DNA of 64,000 nucleotides from Streptomyces cynarae. Lineage in GTDB: Bacteria; Actinomycetota; Actinomycetes; Streptomycetales; Streptomycetaceae. A program made the translations under genes and the position numbers. How positions within the stretch are numbered: position 1 is the first letter of the stretch; each line of letters begins with the position of its first letter. Below, one piece after another: positions 27,345 to 36,543 of this stretch. The DNA lies in contig NZ_CP106793.1 of NCBI RefSeq assembly GCF_025642135.1, positions 7,036,001 to 7,100,000 of the forward strand, given 5' to 3'. The notes under the pieces are model-generated. The model saw only the letters and a list, made by a program, of their open reading frames with translations. It did not search any database and was not told where the DNA came from.

Positions 27345-28025
27345 TCAGGCCGTGAAGACGGCCTCGGCGCGGTCGCGGCTCTCGTACAGCTCCCAGTACA
27401 GGGGGGCGATCTGCTCGGCGGTGGCCGTCGGGGCGCCCTCCGGGCCGCCCCCGCCGATCCAGACACCGATCGCGACATGGGCGGCGTACACGCCGGTGCC
27501 TGCCAGCTCCTTGTTCAGGTTGACGGCCCAGTTGCGCAGGGCTGCCGCGGCCGCGTTGACGTTGCCCATCACGGGGTTGGGGTCGACCGAGCCGGCGCCG
27601 GTGGTGAACAGCAGGGTTCCGGCGTCGGCCTCACGCATGGCGGGCAGCACCGCCTGGGCGGCGGCGACGGCGCCGTAGAAGCTGTACTCGATCTGCGGCT
27701 GCAGATTGTCCACCGTTGCCTGGGAGGGGGCTGCCATGGTGAAGCCGGGTACCGGGGAGTGCGGGGCCGAGGAGTACTCCAGTACGTCGATGCCGCCGAA
27801 GTGGGCCTTGGCGGCGTCAAGGGCGTCGGTGAGGGAGGCGCGGTCGAGGACGTCGGCGGGGAACGCAGCGGCCGTGATGCCTTCCTGGCCGAGCTGGTCG
27901 ACCAGCGTCTGAAGCTTCTCCTTGGTGCGCGCGATCAGGGCGACGTCGAAGCCGCGGCTGCCGAATGTGCGGGCGATGGCCAGGCCCATGCCGGGGCCGG
28001 CGCCGATGATGGCGATGGTGGGCAC
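27345..28025 (-). CDS. SDR-type Rossmann oxidoreductase lacking the YxxxK motif
   Basis: The product has 226 residues. The cofactor site GAGPGMGLAIAR is at residues 8-19, and the following ALIARTKEKL suggests NADP(H). The region where classical SDRs have Ser then YxxxK reads TTGAGSVDPNPVMGNVNAAAAALRN. A Ser is present, but Asn-Val-Asn replaces the Tyr and no Lys follows. The enzyme is therefore atypical and may use another mechanism or act as a sensor. The gene is divergent from a TetR regulator (intergenic 28026-28171) and likely controlled by it. Confidence 0.8.
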   Translation of the reverse strand: MPTIAIIGAGPGMGLAIARTFGSRGFDVALIARTKEKLQTLVDQLGQEGITAAAFPADVLDRASLTDALDAAKAHFGGIDVLEYSSAPHSPVPGFTMAAPSQATVDNLQPQIEYSFYGAVAAAQAVLPAMREADAGTLLFTTGAGSVDPNPVMGNVNAAAAALRNWAVNLNKELAGTGVYAAHVAIGVWIGGGGPEGAPTATAEQIAPLYWELYESRDRAEAVFTA

Positions 28026-28091
28026 GCTGAGGTCTCTTTCCTGGGGTGGGTGGGGAGCGCGTCAGGAGGCAGTGACGGCGATCTCGCCCAT

Positions 28092-28167
28092 TAAGTGAAA
28101 CGGCCTTCCCGCTTCCATGGCCCCAGCATGCCATAAGTGGACCGGGTGTTCCAGTTCGGTAGGATGG
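28092..28167. promoter_or_regulatory. Divergent SDR/TetR control region with TAAGTG repeats and a leaderless promoter
   Basis: TAAGTGAAACGG (28092-28103) and TAAGTGGACCGG (28134-28145) are direct repeats 42 bp apart. On the plus strand TGGACC (28138-28143) and TAGGAT (28162-28167) are spaced like -35/-10 boxes with an 18-bp spacer. The -10-like box ends four bases before the TetR ATG at 28172, so that mRNA would be leaderless. The second repeat overlaps the -35-like box, as expected for an autorepressor site. Confidence 0.5.
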
Positions 28168-28171
28168 GGCC

Positions 28172-28867
28172 ATGACCGCATTCGCAGATCCCGCCGAAGT
28201 CCCAGGCCGGCAGCCCGAGCAGGGTCTGCGCGCCGATGCCGAGCGCAATCGTGACCGCATCCTCGCCGCAGCCCGCCGCCTCTACGCCACCGAAGGGCTC
28301 GGTGTTTCCATGGCCTCCATCGCCCGCGAGGCAGGCGTGGGCAAGGCCACCCTCTCCCGCCGCTTCGCCAGCCGGGAAGAGCTTGTCACCGCGGTCTTCG
28401 CCGACCGGATGGACGCCTACGCCGACGCAGTCAGCGAGGCACTCGCCGACCCCGATCCCTGGCACGGCTTCATCCGCTACATCGAGGCCGTCTGCGCGAT
28501 GCAGGCCGCCGACCGGGGGTTCGCCGATGTCCTGACCATGACCTTCCCCGCGGCCAAAGCGCTCGAAGCCCGGCGCGCCGAGGCGTACAACGGATTCGTC
28601 GAAGTCATCACCCGTGCCCGGAACAGCGGACACCTGCGCGACGACTTCACCCCGGAGGACTTGGTCGTCCTGCTGATGGCCAACGCCGGCGTCGTCGCCG
28701 CCACCGGCGATGCGGCCCCCGACACCTGGCGCCGCCTGGTCGGCCAGATGCTCCGCGCCTACGCCACCCCCGGAACCGAGCTCCCGCCCCTGCCTCCGGC
28801 CCCTGCTCCCCGCGCCCTCTACCGCGCCATGATCCGACTCGCCCGCCCCGTGCCCGGCACGCCCTGA
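28172..28867 (+). CDS. TetR-family transcriptional regulator
   Basis: The product has 231 residues. The helix-turn-helix covers residues ~22-72: RNRDRILAAARRLYATEGLG, VSMASIAREAGVGKATLSRRFASREEL. The C-terminal ligand domain contains VVLLMANAGVVAATGD and ends in a Pro-rich tail. The gene is divergent from the SDR gene, the usual layout for a TetR repressor and its target. Direct repeats and a leaderless-type promoter lie between them. The ligand is unknown; related SDR/DoxX/TetR sets respond to reactive electrophiles or quinones. Confidence 0.85.
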   Translation: MTAFADPAEVPGRQPEQGLRADAERNRDRILAAARRLYATEGLGVSMASIAREAGVGKATLSRRFASREELVTAVFADRMDAYADAVSEALADPDPWHGFIRYIEAVCAMQAADRGFADVLTMTFPAAKALEARRAEAYNGFVEVITRARNSGHLRDDFTPEDLVVLLMANAGVVAATGDAAPDTWRRLVGQMLRAYATPGTELPPLPPAPAPRALYRAMIRLARPVPGTP

Positions 28868-29117
28868 GCCGCACAAGGCGGCGTGCACCCCGGACGGCTG
28901 GGCGGGCCGGCGGCGGCTCGGCCCTGCGGTGCCGGTGTGGGGGTCGGCCGCGGCGTTGTTGCTGGTAGAAAAAACGGATAGGGAAAATCCGATTTCTGTC
29001 GCCACGTGTGGCACGGGTTCGCGGGGCCCCGCGTGTCGGTTGCTGTGGGCCGTGGGTATGTGTCCCGAGCGCTCACAGGACCGACCGATGCGCGTCAACA
29101 GCGAGCTGAGAGGCCAT

Positions 29118-30944
29118 ATGTTCACCACACGCCCCACCCTCCAGGGCACGTTCGGCATGGTGTCCTCCACCCACTGGCTGGCCTCCCAGTCGGCGATGGC
29201 CGTACTGGAGGACGGCGGCAACGCGTTCGACGCGGCCGTGGCGGGCGCGTTCGTGCTGCACGTCGTGGAACCGCACCTCAACGGTCCCGCCGGCGAGGTC
29301 CCGATCCTGCTCGCCCCGGCGGGCGGCGGGGTGCGGGTGCTGTGCGGGCAGGGCGTCGCGCCCGCTGGGGCCACCGTCGCCCACTACAGGGCACTCGGTC
29401 TGGATCTCGTCCCCGGCACCGGGCCCCTCGCCGCCGCCGTCCCGGGAGCCTTCGACGCCTGGATGCTGCTGCTGCGCGACCACGGCACCAAGACCCTCGC
29501 CGACGTCCTGAAGTACGCCATCGGCTACGCCGAGCACGGGCACCCGCCCGTGGAGCGCGTAGGCCAGACGGTCGAGACCGTGCGAAAGATGTTCGAGACC
29601 GAGTGGACCTCCTCGGCCGAGGTGTACCTGCCCGGCGGGAGGCCGCCGCGCCCCGGCGAGCCGCTGCGCAACCCGGCGCTGGCCGCCACCTGGAAGCGGC
29701 TGCTCGCCGAGGTGGCGGGGGCCGGCGACCGGGAGGCACAGATCGAGGCCGCGCGCCGGGTGTGGCGCTGCGGGTTCATCGCCGAGGCCCTGGTGCGGCA
29801 GGCGGAGCGGCCCACCATGGACACCAGCGGCGAACGCCACCGCGGCACCCTGACGGCCGACGACCTGACCTCCTGGTCGGCCGCCTACGAGACCCCGGCG
29901 ACCTACGACTGGAACGGCTGGACCGTGTGCAAGGCGGGCCCCTGGAGCCAGGGCCCCGTCCTCCTCCAGCAGCTCGCCCTGCTCCCGCCCGAGCTGCCCC
30001 GGTACGGCTCCGCGGACTACGTCCACCTGCTGATCGAGGGGTGCAAGCTCGCCATGGCCGACCGCGAGGCCTGGTACGGCGACGCGGCCGAGGTCCCGCT
30101 CGGTGACCTGCTGTCGGACGCCTACAACGCCGAGCGGCGCGCCCTGATCGGCGACAAGGCGTCGTACGAGCTGCGCCCCGGCGCCCCCGGAGGCCGCGTG
30201 CCGCGCCTGAGCGAGTACGCGCGCGTGGTGGCCGCCGACGATCCGAACTTCGACCCCATGGGCGTCGGCGAGCCGACCGTGGCGAAGAGCCCGACGTCGC
30301 CCGTGCCCGGTGAGCCGGACGTCACCGCCGACGGCGCCACCCGTGGCGACACCTGCCACCTCGACGTCGTCGACCGCTGGGGCAACATGATCGCGGCCAC
30401 GCCCAGCGGCGGCTGGCTCCAGTCCAACCCGGTCGTGCCCGAGCTGGGCTTTCCACTCGGCACCCGGCTGCAGATGACCTGGCTCGACGAGGGCCTGCCG
30501 AACTCCCTCACGCCGGGGCGCCGCCCCCGTACCACCCTCACCCCCTCGATCGCCCTGCGCGACGGGGTGCCGGTGCTGGCGTTCGGCACGCCCGGCGGCG
30601 ACCAGCAGGACCAGTGGCAGCTCCACTTCTTCCTGGCGGCCGCCCTGCGCCCGCACATCCGTGGCAGCCTCGACCTGCAAGGCGCCATCGACGCCCCGAA
30701 CTGGCACAACGACAGCTTCCCCGGCTCCTTCTACCCGCGCGGCATGCGTCCCGGCAGCGTCACGGTCGAGTCCCGCATGGACCCGGAGGTCGTCGCTGAG
30801 CTGCGCCGGCGCGGCCATGACGTCACCGTCGGCGAGGCCTGGTCGGAGGGGCGGCTGTGCGCGGTCGCCCGGGACCCGGGGACGGGCGTGCTCTCGGCCG
30901 CTGCCAATCCGCGGGGCATGCAGGGGTACGCGGTGGGCCGCTGA
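29118..30944 (+). CDS. Gamma-glutamyltransferase-family protein (second copy type)
   Basis: The product has 608 residues. It lacks an obvious signal peptide, starting MFTTRPTLQGTFGMVSSTHWLA. The Ntn-hydrolase GGT scaffold is present: AMAVLEDGGNAFDAAVAGAF, the processing site GDTCHLDVVDRWGN with candidate nucleophile T412, RRPRTTLTPSIAL and FGTPGGDQQDQW. The TCH in place of TTH, and the lack of the LLNNEM-type segment, separate it from true GGTs. It may be a cytoplasmic acylase-like member. The ATG at 29118 is preferred because GAGAGG lies just upstream; the ATG at 29088 is an alternative. It stands alone and is not related by recent duplication to the copy at 8732. Confidence 0.85.
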   Translation: MFTTRPTLQGTFGMVSSTHWLASQSAMAVLEDGGNAFDAAVAGAFVLHVVEPHLNGPAGEVPILLAPAGGGVRVLCGQGVAPAGATVAHYRALGLDLVPGTGPLAAAVPGAFDAWMLLLRDHGTKTLADVLKYAIGYAEHGHPPVERVGQTVETVRKMFETEWTSSAEVYLPGGRPPRPGEPLRNPALAATWKRLLAEVAGAGDREAQIEAARRVWRCGFIAEALVRQAERPTMDTSGERHRGTLTADDLTSWSAAYETPATYDWNGWTVCKAGPWSQGPVLLQQLALLPPELPRYGSADYVHLLIEGCKLAMADREAWYGDAAEVPLGDLLSDAYNAERRALIGDKASYELRPGAPGGRVPRLSEYARVVAADDPNFDPMGVGEPTVAKSPTSPVPGEPDVTADGATRGDTCHLDVVDRWGNMIAATPSGGWLQSNPVVPELGFPLGTRLQMTWLDEGLPNSLTPGRRPRTTLTPSIALRDGVPVLAFGTPGGDQQDQWQLHFFLAAALRPHIRGSLDLQGAIDAPNWHNDSFPGSFYPRGMRPGSVTVESRMDPEVVAELRRRGHDVTVGEAWSEGRLCAVARDPGTGVLSAAANPRGMQGYAVGR

Positions 30945-31061
30945 ACCAGCCGGCCCGGGGACAAGCGCCGAAATTCCGAGAAGCGCCGAATTCATACCGA
31001 TTCCAGCCGGAGTACACCGGGCCGGTGAGGATTGTCAGCGACGCGTGCTCTCATGGAGGGC

Positions 31062-31907
31062 ATGATCGACGACTACGAAACCATCGACGGGTTTCTCGCG
31101 CACGGCACGGCAGACGTCGAGGAGGCCGTGCGCAAGGCGGCCGCCACCGAGATCATGCCCCGCTTCTGCCGGCTCGCCGCGCACGAGATCGACGAGAAGA
31201 ACGGACCGCACGACCTGGTCACGGACGCCGACCGCAACGCCGAGGCCCACCTCACCGAGGTGCTCCCGAGGCTGCTGCCCGGCTCGGTCGTGGTGGGCGA
31301 GGAGGCGGTGCACGCCAACCCGGTGACCTACGAGGCCATCCGGGGCGAGGCCCCCGTCTGGATCGTCGACCCGGTCGACGGCACCCGCCAGTTCGTGCAC
31401 GGCGACCCCGGGTTCTGCACGCTGGTCGCGCTCGCCCAGGGCGGTGTCGTACGCGCCTCGTGGACGTACGCCCCGGCCCTGGACCGGCTCGCCACGGCGA
31501 TACGGGGGAAGGGCGCGTTCCTCGACGGCGAGCGCCTGCGAGCGGGCTCTCCCGCGGCGGGCCGCGACCTGGAGGTGGCCACGTCGCACCCCGACTACAC
31601 CACGGACGAGGAGAAGCGCGCGCTGCTCGGACTGTGGACGGACGGCGTCCGCCCGCGCCCGTGCGGCTCGGCGGGCCTCGAGTACCTCAACATCGCCCGG
31701 GGCGTCCTCGACGGCACCGCTTTTTCCTGGGAAGCGGCGTGGGATCACGCGGCCGGGCTGCTGCTGGTCGAGGAGGCGGGCGGCGCCACCCTCACCCTGA
31801 CAGGCGAACCGTTCCGGATCACCGGCGGCAACGCGCTGCCGTTCACCGCGGCACGGGACGAGACCACGGCGCGCCGGGTGGTCAAGCTGCTGTCCGGCGC
31901 CGCCTGA
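31062..31907 (+). CDS. Inositol monophosphatase-family phosphatase
   Basis: The product has 281 residues. The metal-binding motifs of the IMPase superfamily are visible: GEEA near residue 79, VDPVDGTRQF (D103, D106) and the C-terminal WEAAWDHAAGLLLVEEAGG. These bind two to three Mg2+ and remove phosphate from inositol-1-phosphate, histidinol phosphate, PAP/fructose bisphosphate or similar. The substrate cannot be fixed from motifs. Start choice is uncertain: the ATG at 31062 has GGAGGG almost touching it, and an ATG at 31053 and a TTG at 31032 are in frame. It is separated by 81 bp from the FAD oxidoreductase gene. Confidence 0.85.
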   Translation: MIDDYETIDGFLAHGTADVEEAVRKAAATEIMPRFCRLAAHEIDEKNGPHDLVTDADRNAEAHLTEVLPRLLPGSVVVGEEAVHANPVTYEAIRGEAPVWIVDPVDGTRQFVHGDPGFCTLVALAQGGVVRASWTYAPALDRLATAIRGKGAFLDGERLRAGSPAAGRDLEVATSHPDYTTDEEKRALLGLWTDGVRPRPCGSAGLEYLNIARGVLDGTAFSWEAAWDHAAGLLLVEEAGGATLTLTGEPFRITGGNALPFTAARDETTARRVVKLLSGAA

Positions 31908-31988
31908 CCTTCCCGTGTACCCGAGGCGTGTCAGACCTCCGGCATATCCTGATCTCCTGTGGCCGTCGGCTGACGAAGGAGTCCGAAG

Positions 31989-33407
31989 GTGCCGTCGATG
32001 CTCGATGCGGTCGTGGTGGGGGCGGGGCCCAATGGGCTGACGGCTGCCGTGGAGCTGGCCCGTCGCGGTTTCTCCGTGGCCGTCTTCGAGGCGCGCGACA
32101 CCGTCGGCGGCGGCGCCCGCACCGAGGAGCTGACGCTGCCCGGTTTCCGGCACGACCCGTGCTCGGCCGCTCACCCCCTCGGCATCAACTCGCCCGCGTT
32201 CCGCGCCATGCCCCTCGAGCGGTACGGCCTTCAATGGCTGCACGCCGAGCTGCCGATGGCGCACCCCTTCCCCGACGGCACGGCCGCGGTGCTGTCCCGC
32301 TCGGTGGCCGAGACGGCCGCCTCGTTCGGCCCGCGCGACGCGGGAGCGTACCGCCGGCTCGTCGCGCCGTTCCTGAGCCGCTGGGACACCCTGGCCCGGG
32401 ACTTCATGTCCCTGCCCCGGACCGCGCTGCCCCGGGACCCGGTCACCCTCGCCCGCTTCGGCATCGTGGGGCTGCCCCCGTCCACCTGGCTGATGCGCCG
32501 CTTCCACGACGAGCGCGCGAAGACCCTGTTCGCCGGGCTCGTCGCCCACGTGATCGCCCCGCTCGGCGGTTTCGCCACCGGCGCGATCGGCCTGGTCTTC
32601 GCCCTCGCCGCGCACGCCCGCGGCTGGCCGGTCGCCCGCGGCGGCTCCCAGTCGATCTCCGACGCCCTCGCCGCGTACCTGAAGGACCTGGGCGGCACCG
32701 TCCACACCGACTACGAGGTCAAGCGCCTCGACGACCTGCCCCCGGCGCGCGCCTACGTCTTCGACACCTCGCCCACGGCGCTGGCCCGTATCGCCGGCCT
32801 CGGACGCTACTACGACGGCTACCGCTACGGCGCCGGCGTCTTCAAGATCGACTACGCGCTGGACGGCCCGGTCCCGTGGACCGCGAAGGAACCGCGCGTC
32901 GCCGGCACCGTGCAGATCGGCGCCGACAGCGCGGAGATCGGCACCGCCCTGCGCGCCGCGTCCCGGGAGGGCCGAGCGCCCGACCGGCCGTTCCTCATCG
33001 CCGTGCAGCCCGGCGTCGCCGACCCCACCCGGGCCCCGGCGGGCAAGCAGGTCTTCTGGGTCTACGGCCATGTGCCCAACGGCTGGCGCGGAGACCTCAC
33101 CGACGCCATGGAACGCCAACTGGAGCGCTACGCCCCGGGGTTCCGCGACCGCGTCCTCGCCCGCGCCACCGCCGGCCCGCCCGAACTGGCCGCACGCAAC
33201 GCCAACTACGTCGGCGGCGACATCGCCTCCGGCGCGGCGTCCGGCCTCCAGCTCCTGCTGCGCCCCAAGGCGTCCCTGTCCCCGTACAGCACCCCGCACC
33301 CGGCCGTCTTCATCTGCTCCTCGGCCACCCCACCGGGCCCGGGCGTGCACGGCATGTCGGGACACAACGCGGCGAAGGCGGTCTGGCGGAGGCTGAGGCA
33401 GCGATGA
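31989..33407 (+). CDS. FAD-dependent oxidoreductase (phytoene desaturase-like)
   Basis: The product has 472 residues. The N-terminal dinucleotide-binding motif is [20 protein letters not shown] with [15 protein letters not shown], the GG doublet typical of the phytoene desaturase/amine oxidase superfamily. The C-terminal FAD motif is in [22 protein letters not shown] know this type as a widespread actinobacterial NAD(P)/FAD protein without a defined substrate; there is no carotenoid gene nearby. The GTG at 31989 is chosen because GAAGGAG lies eight bases upstream. The stop overlaps the macro-domain gene start by four bases (ATGA), so the two genes are translationally coupled. Confidence 0.85.
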   Translation: MPSMLDAVVVGAGPNGLTAAVELARRGFSVAVFEARDTVGGGARTEELTLPGFRHDPCSAAHPLGINSPAFRAMPLERYGLQWLHAELPMAHPFPDGTAAVLSRSVAETAASFGPRDAGAYRRLVAPFLSRWDTLARDFMSLPRTALPRDPVTLARFGIVGLPPSTWLMRRFHDERAKTLFAGLVAHVIAPLGGFATGAIGLVFALAAHARGWPVARGGSQSISDALAAYLKDLGGTVHTDYEVKRLDDLPPARAYVFDTSPTALARIAGLGRYYDGYRYGAGVFKIDYALDGPVPWTAKEPRVAGTVQIGADSAEIGTALRAASREGRAPDRPFLIAVQPGVADPTRAPAGKQVFWVYGHVPNGWRGDLTDAMERQLERYAPGFRDRVLARATAGPPELAARNANYVGGDIASGAASGLQLLLRPKASLSPYSTPHPAVFICSSATPPGPGVHGMSGHNAAKAVWRRLRQR

Positions 33408-33913
33408 CCGCGATCACGCTGGTCAAGGGCGACATCACCCGGCAGAGCGCCGACGCGATCGTCAACGCGGCCAATTCGTCGCTGCTCGGCGGGGGAGGGG
33501 TGGACGGCGCGATCCACCGGCGGGGTGGCCCGGCGATCCTCGAGGAGTGCCGTGCGCTGCGCGCCTCGAGGTACGGCAAGGGACTGCGCACGGGCCGGGC
33601 GGTCGCCACCACGGCGGGCGAACTGGACGCACGCTGGGTGATCCACACGGTCGGTCCCCGCTTCAGCCCCCAGGAGGACCGGTCGGAGCTGCTGGCCTCC
33701 TGCTACCGGGAGTCGCTGCGCGTCGCCGACGAACTCGGCGCCCGCACGGTGGCGTTCCCGGCCGTGTCCGCCGGCATCTACGGGTGGCCGATCGACGACG
33801 CCGCCCGCATCGCGGTGGAGACGGTCAGGGCCACGGAGACGGCGGTCGAGGAGGTCAGGTTCGTCCTCTTCGACGAGCGGGCGTACGAGGCGTTCGCGGC
33901 GCAGCTCCCCTGA
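33404..33913 (+). CDS. Macro-domain protein, O-acetyl-ADP-ribose deacetylase type
   Basis: The product has 169 residues, a single macro domain. The ADP-ribose site motifs are [20 protein letters not shown] (catalytic-type Asn), [16 protein letters not shown] and [13 protein letters not shown], as in MacroD/YmdB enzymes. These hydrolyse O-acetyl-ADP-ribose made by sirtuins or remove mono-ADP-ribose from acidic residues. The start overlaps the stop of the FAD oxidoreductase gene (ATGA), indicating coupled translation. A sirtuin, a Nudix hydrolase and an ADP-ribosylglycohydrolase are encoded within the next 13 kb. The link to the FAD enzyme is unexplained. Confidence 0.9.
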   Translation: MTAITLVKGDITRQSADAIVNAANSSLLGGGGVDGAIHRRGGPAILEECRALRASRYGKGLRTGRAVATTAGELDARWVIHTVGPRFSPQEDRSELLASCYRESLRVADELGARTVAFPAVSAGIYGWPIDDAARIAVETVRATETAVEEVRFVLFDERAYEAFAAQLP

Positions 33914-34050
33914 TCGGCCGCTCGTTCACGCGACCCCGCCGAGGCCGCGCTGTCCTTTCCGGGGCCCTTGGGGGTGGAGTGACTCCTGAGCGGGCAGATA
34001 GAAAGCATGGCATATCAGGCATTCCGGACATGTTCACCGGAGGACGCACC

Positions 34051-36396
34051 GTGATCACTCATCCCGCCTATGGGTGCGATCCCTGGTGCATCCGCGAGAC
34101 CGGGCTCGACCTGGACGTCCTGGCACAGAGCGAATCGGTCTTCGCCCTGTCCAACGGACACATCGGCTGGCGAGGCAACCTCGAGGAGGGGGAGCCGCAC
34201 GGACTGCCCGGCTGCTACCTCAACGGCGTCCACGAAGTACATCCGCTGCCCTACGCCGAGGCCGGATACGGCTTCCCGGAATCCGGCCAGACGGTCATCA
34301 ACGTCACCGACGGCAAGCTCATCCGCCTCCTGGTCGACGACGAGCAGGTCGACCTGCGCTACGGGCGTCTCCTCTCGCACGAACGGGTCCTCGATCTGCG
34401 GGCCGGAGTACTGCACCGCGTCTGCGAATGGGTCTCGCCGGTGGGAAAGGCCGTCCGTGTCCGCTCCACCCGCCTGGTGTCCTTCACCCACCGGGCCGTC
34501 GCCGCGATCGCCTACGAGGTGGAGCCGCTGGACGACGAGGTGCGCGTCGTCATCCAGTCCGAACTCGTCGCCAATGAGCCCATGCCGCAGCCCAGCGACG
34601 ATCCGAGGGTCGCCGCCGCCCTGGAATCGCCGCTACGGCCCGAGGAGCACCACGCCGAAGGGGCCCGGCTGCGCCTGATCCACCGCACCGAGCGGAGCGG
34701 ACTGCGGGTCGCGGCCGCCGCCGACCACATCGTGCAGGGGCCGGCATCCACGCAGACAGCCGCAGAGAGCGCGCACGACGTCGCCCGGTTCACCGTCATC
34801 GCCGACCTCAGACCGGGCGAGAAGCTCCGCCTGGAGAAGCTGGTCTCCTACGCCTGGTCCTCGCTGCGCTCACTGCCGTCCCTGAGGGACCAGGCGGAGG
34901 CCGCGCTCGCCGAGGCGCGCAGCACGGGCTGGCACGGCCTGGCCAACGAGCAGCGCGCGGTGCTGGACGACTTCTGGGCCCACGCCGACGTGGAGGTGGA
35001 CGGCGACGCGGAGATCCAGCAAGCCGTCCGCTTCGCGCTCTTCCATGTGCTGCAGGCCGCCGCCCGGGCCGAGCAGCGGGCCATCCCCGCCAAGGGCCTG
35101 ACGGGTTCCGGTTATGACGGGCACGCCTTCTGGGACACGGAGACCTACGTCCTGCCGGTGCTCATCTTCGCCCACCCGCGCAGCGTCACCGCGGCGCTGC
35201 GCTGGCGCCAGGACACCCTGCCCGCGGCCCGTGCCCGTGCCCGGCAACTGGGTCTCGAGGGGGCGGCCTTCCCATGGCGCACCATCGACGGCGCGGAATG
35301 CTCCGGTTACTGGCCGGCCGGTGCCGCGGCCTTCCACATCAACGCCGACATCGCCCATGCCGTCCTGCGCTACGTCTCGGTCTCCGGCGACGAGGACTTC
35401 GAACGGGACACCGGCGTGGAACTCCTGGTGGAGACCGCCCGGTTGTGGCGCTCCCTCGGTCACCACGACTCCCAGGGCCGCTTCCACATCGACGGCGTCA
35501 CCGGCCCCGACGAGTACAGCGCGGTCGCGGACGACAACACCTACACCAATCTGATGGCCCAGGAGAACCTGCGTGCCGCCGCCGATGCCGCGGAACGCCA
35601 CCCCGAGCAGGCCGCCGCGCTCGGTGTGACCGAGGACGAGACGGCCGCATGGCGCACCGCCGCAAAGGCGATGACCGTCCCCTACAACAGCGCCCTCGGC
35701 ATCCACGAGCAGTCGGCGGACTTCACCCGCCACCAGGTCTGGGACTTCTCCCGCACCCGGCCGGAGGACTACCCGCTGCTGCTGCACTACCCCTACCTCC
35801 AGATCTACCGGAAGCAGGTGGTCAAACAGGCGGACCTCGTGCTGGCGATGTACCTGCGCGGCGACGCCTTCGACGAGGGCGAGAAGGCACGGAACTTCGC
35901 CTACTACGAACCGCTCACCGTCCGTGACTCCTCCTTGTCGGCGAGCGTGCAGGCCGTCATCGCAGCCGAGGTCGGCCACCTGCGCCTGGCCTACGACTAC
36001 CTCGGCGAGGCGGCGCTGATGGACTTGGACGACCTGGAGAACAACACCCGCGACGGCCTGCACATCGCGTCCCTGGCGGGCTCCTGGATCGCGCTGGTCG
36101 CCGGCTTCGGCGGCATGCGCTACCACTCCGGAACGCTGTACTTCGCGCCCCGGCTGCCCGAGGGTCTCAGCCGGCTGGCCTTCTCGGTCCACGTTCGCGG
36201 CCAGTGCCTCCGGGTGGAGATCACCGACTCCCGGGCCACGTACACGCTCGTGAAGGGGGAATCGGTCCGGATCAGGCACTACGGGGAGCCGCTGACCGTG
36301 GCCGGCGACGCCGCGCAGACCCGTCCGGTGAAACCGTCGCCCCCCTTGCCGCAGCCTTCGCAGCCGCCCGGACGCCACCCCGAGCGCCCCCACTGA
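34051..36396 (+). CDS. Glycoside hydrolase family 65 protein (disaccharide phosphorylase type)
   Basis: The product has 781 residues. The N-terminal beta-sandwich (~1-270) begins ITHPAYGCDPWCIRETGLD and includes SNGHIGWRGNLEEGEPHGLPG. The (alpha/alpha)6 barrel carries GHAFWDTETYVLPVLIF and the general acid in VTGPDEYS (E488). The C-terminal sheet has GMRYHSGTLYFAPRLPEG. This order matches GH65 maltose, trehalose and kojibiose phosphorylases, which split alpha-glucosidic disaccharides with phosphate. The exact sugar cannot be told. No beta-phosphoglucomutase or sugar transporter is adjacent. The GTG at 34051 is chosen over the ATG at 34030 because GGAGGA lies six bases upstream. Confidence 0.88.
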   Translation: MITHPAYGCDPWCIRETGLDLDVLAQSESVFALSNGHIGWRGNLEEGEPHGLPGCYLNGVHEVHPLPYAEAGYGFPESGQTVINVTDGKLIRLLVDDEQVDLRYGRLLSHERVLDLRAGVLHRVCEWVSPVGKAVRVRSTRLVSFTHRAVAAIAYEVEPLDDEVRVVIQSELVANEPMPQPSDDPRVAAALESPLRPEEHHAEGARLRLIHRTERSGLRVAAAADHIVQGPASTQTAAESAHDVARFTVIADLRPGEKLRLEKLVSYAWSSLRSLPSLRDQAEAALAEARSTGWHGLANEQRAVLDDFWAHADVEVDGDAEIQQAVRFALFHVLQAAARAEQRAIPAKGLTGSGYDGHAFWDTETYVLPVLIFAHPRSVTAALRWRQDTLPAARARARQLGLEGAAFPWRTIDGAECSGYWPAGAAAFHINADIAHAVLRYVSVSGDEDFERDTGVELLVETARLWRSLGHHDSQGRFHIDGVTGPDEYSAVADDNTYTNLMAQENLRAAADAAERHPEQAAALGVTEDETAAWRTAAKAMTVPYNSALGIHEQSADFTRHQVWDFSRTRPEDYPLLLHYPYLQIYRKQVVKQADLVLAMYLRGDAFDEGEKARNFAYYEPLTVRDSSLSASVQAVIAAEVGHLRLAYDYLGEAALMDLDDLENNTRDGLHIASLAGSWIALVAGFGGMRYHSGTLYFAPRLPEGLSRLAFSVHVRGQCLRVEITDSRATYTLVKGESVRIRHYGEPLTVAGDAAQTRPVKPSPPLPQPSQPPGRHPERPH

Positions 36397-36543
36397 CACA
36401 AAGGCCTCGAGCCGGCGCTCTGCGGGGACGGCCTCGGAGACGATCGCGGCAGCGGCACCGGCGATCGGGGTAACGGCAGGTCGCCCCAACCACATGTCGG
36501 ATTTCCGCCAGCCCGGCGCGCTCCGGTGCCCGATGCTTGAGAC

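Noticed and set aside
30857..33403. A long plus-strand frame leading into the macro-domain gene
   Set aside because: Before 33404 it is an out-of-frame reading of the phosphatase and FAD oxidoreductase genes. Only the last 169 codons are the macro domain.
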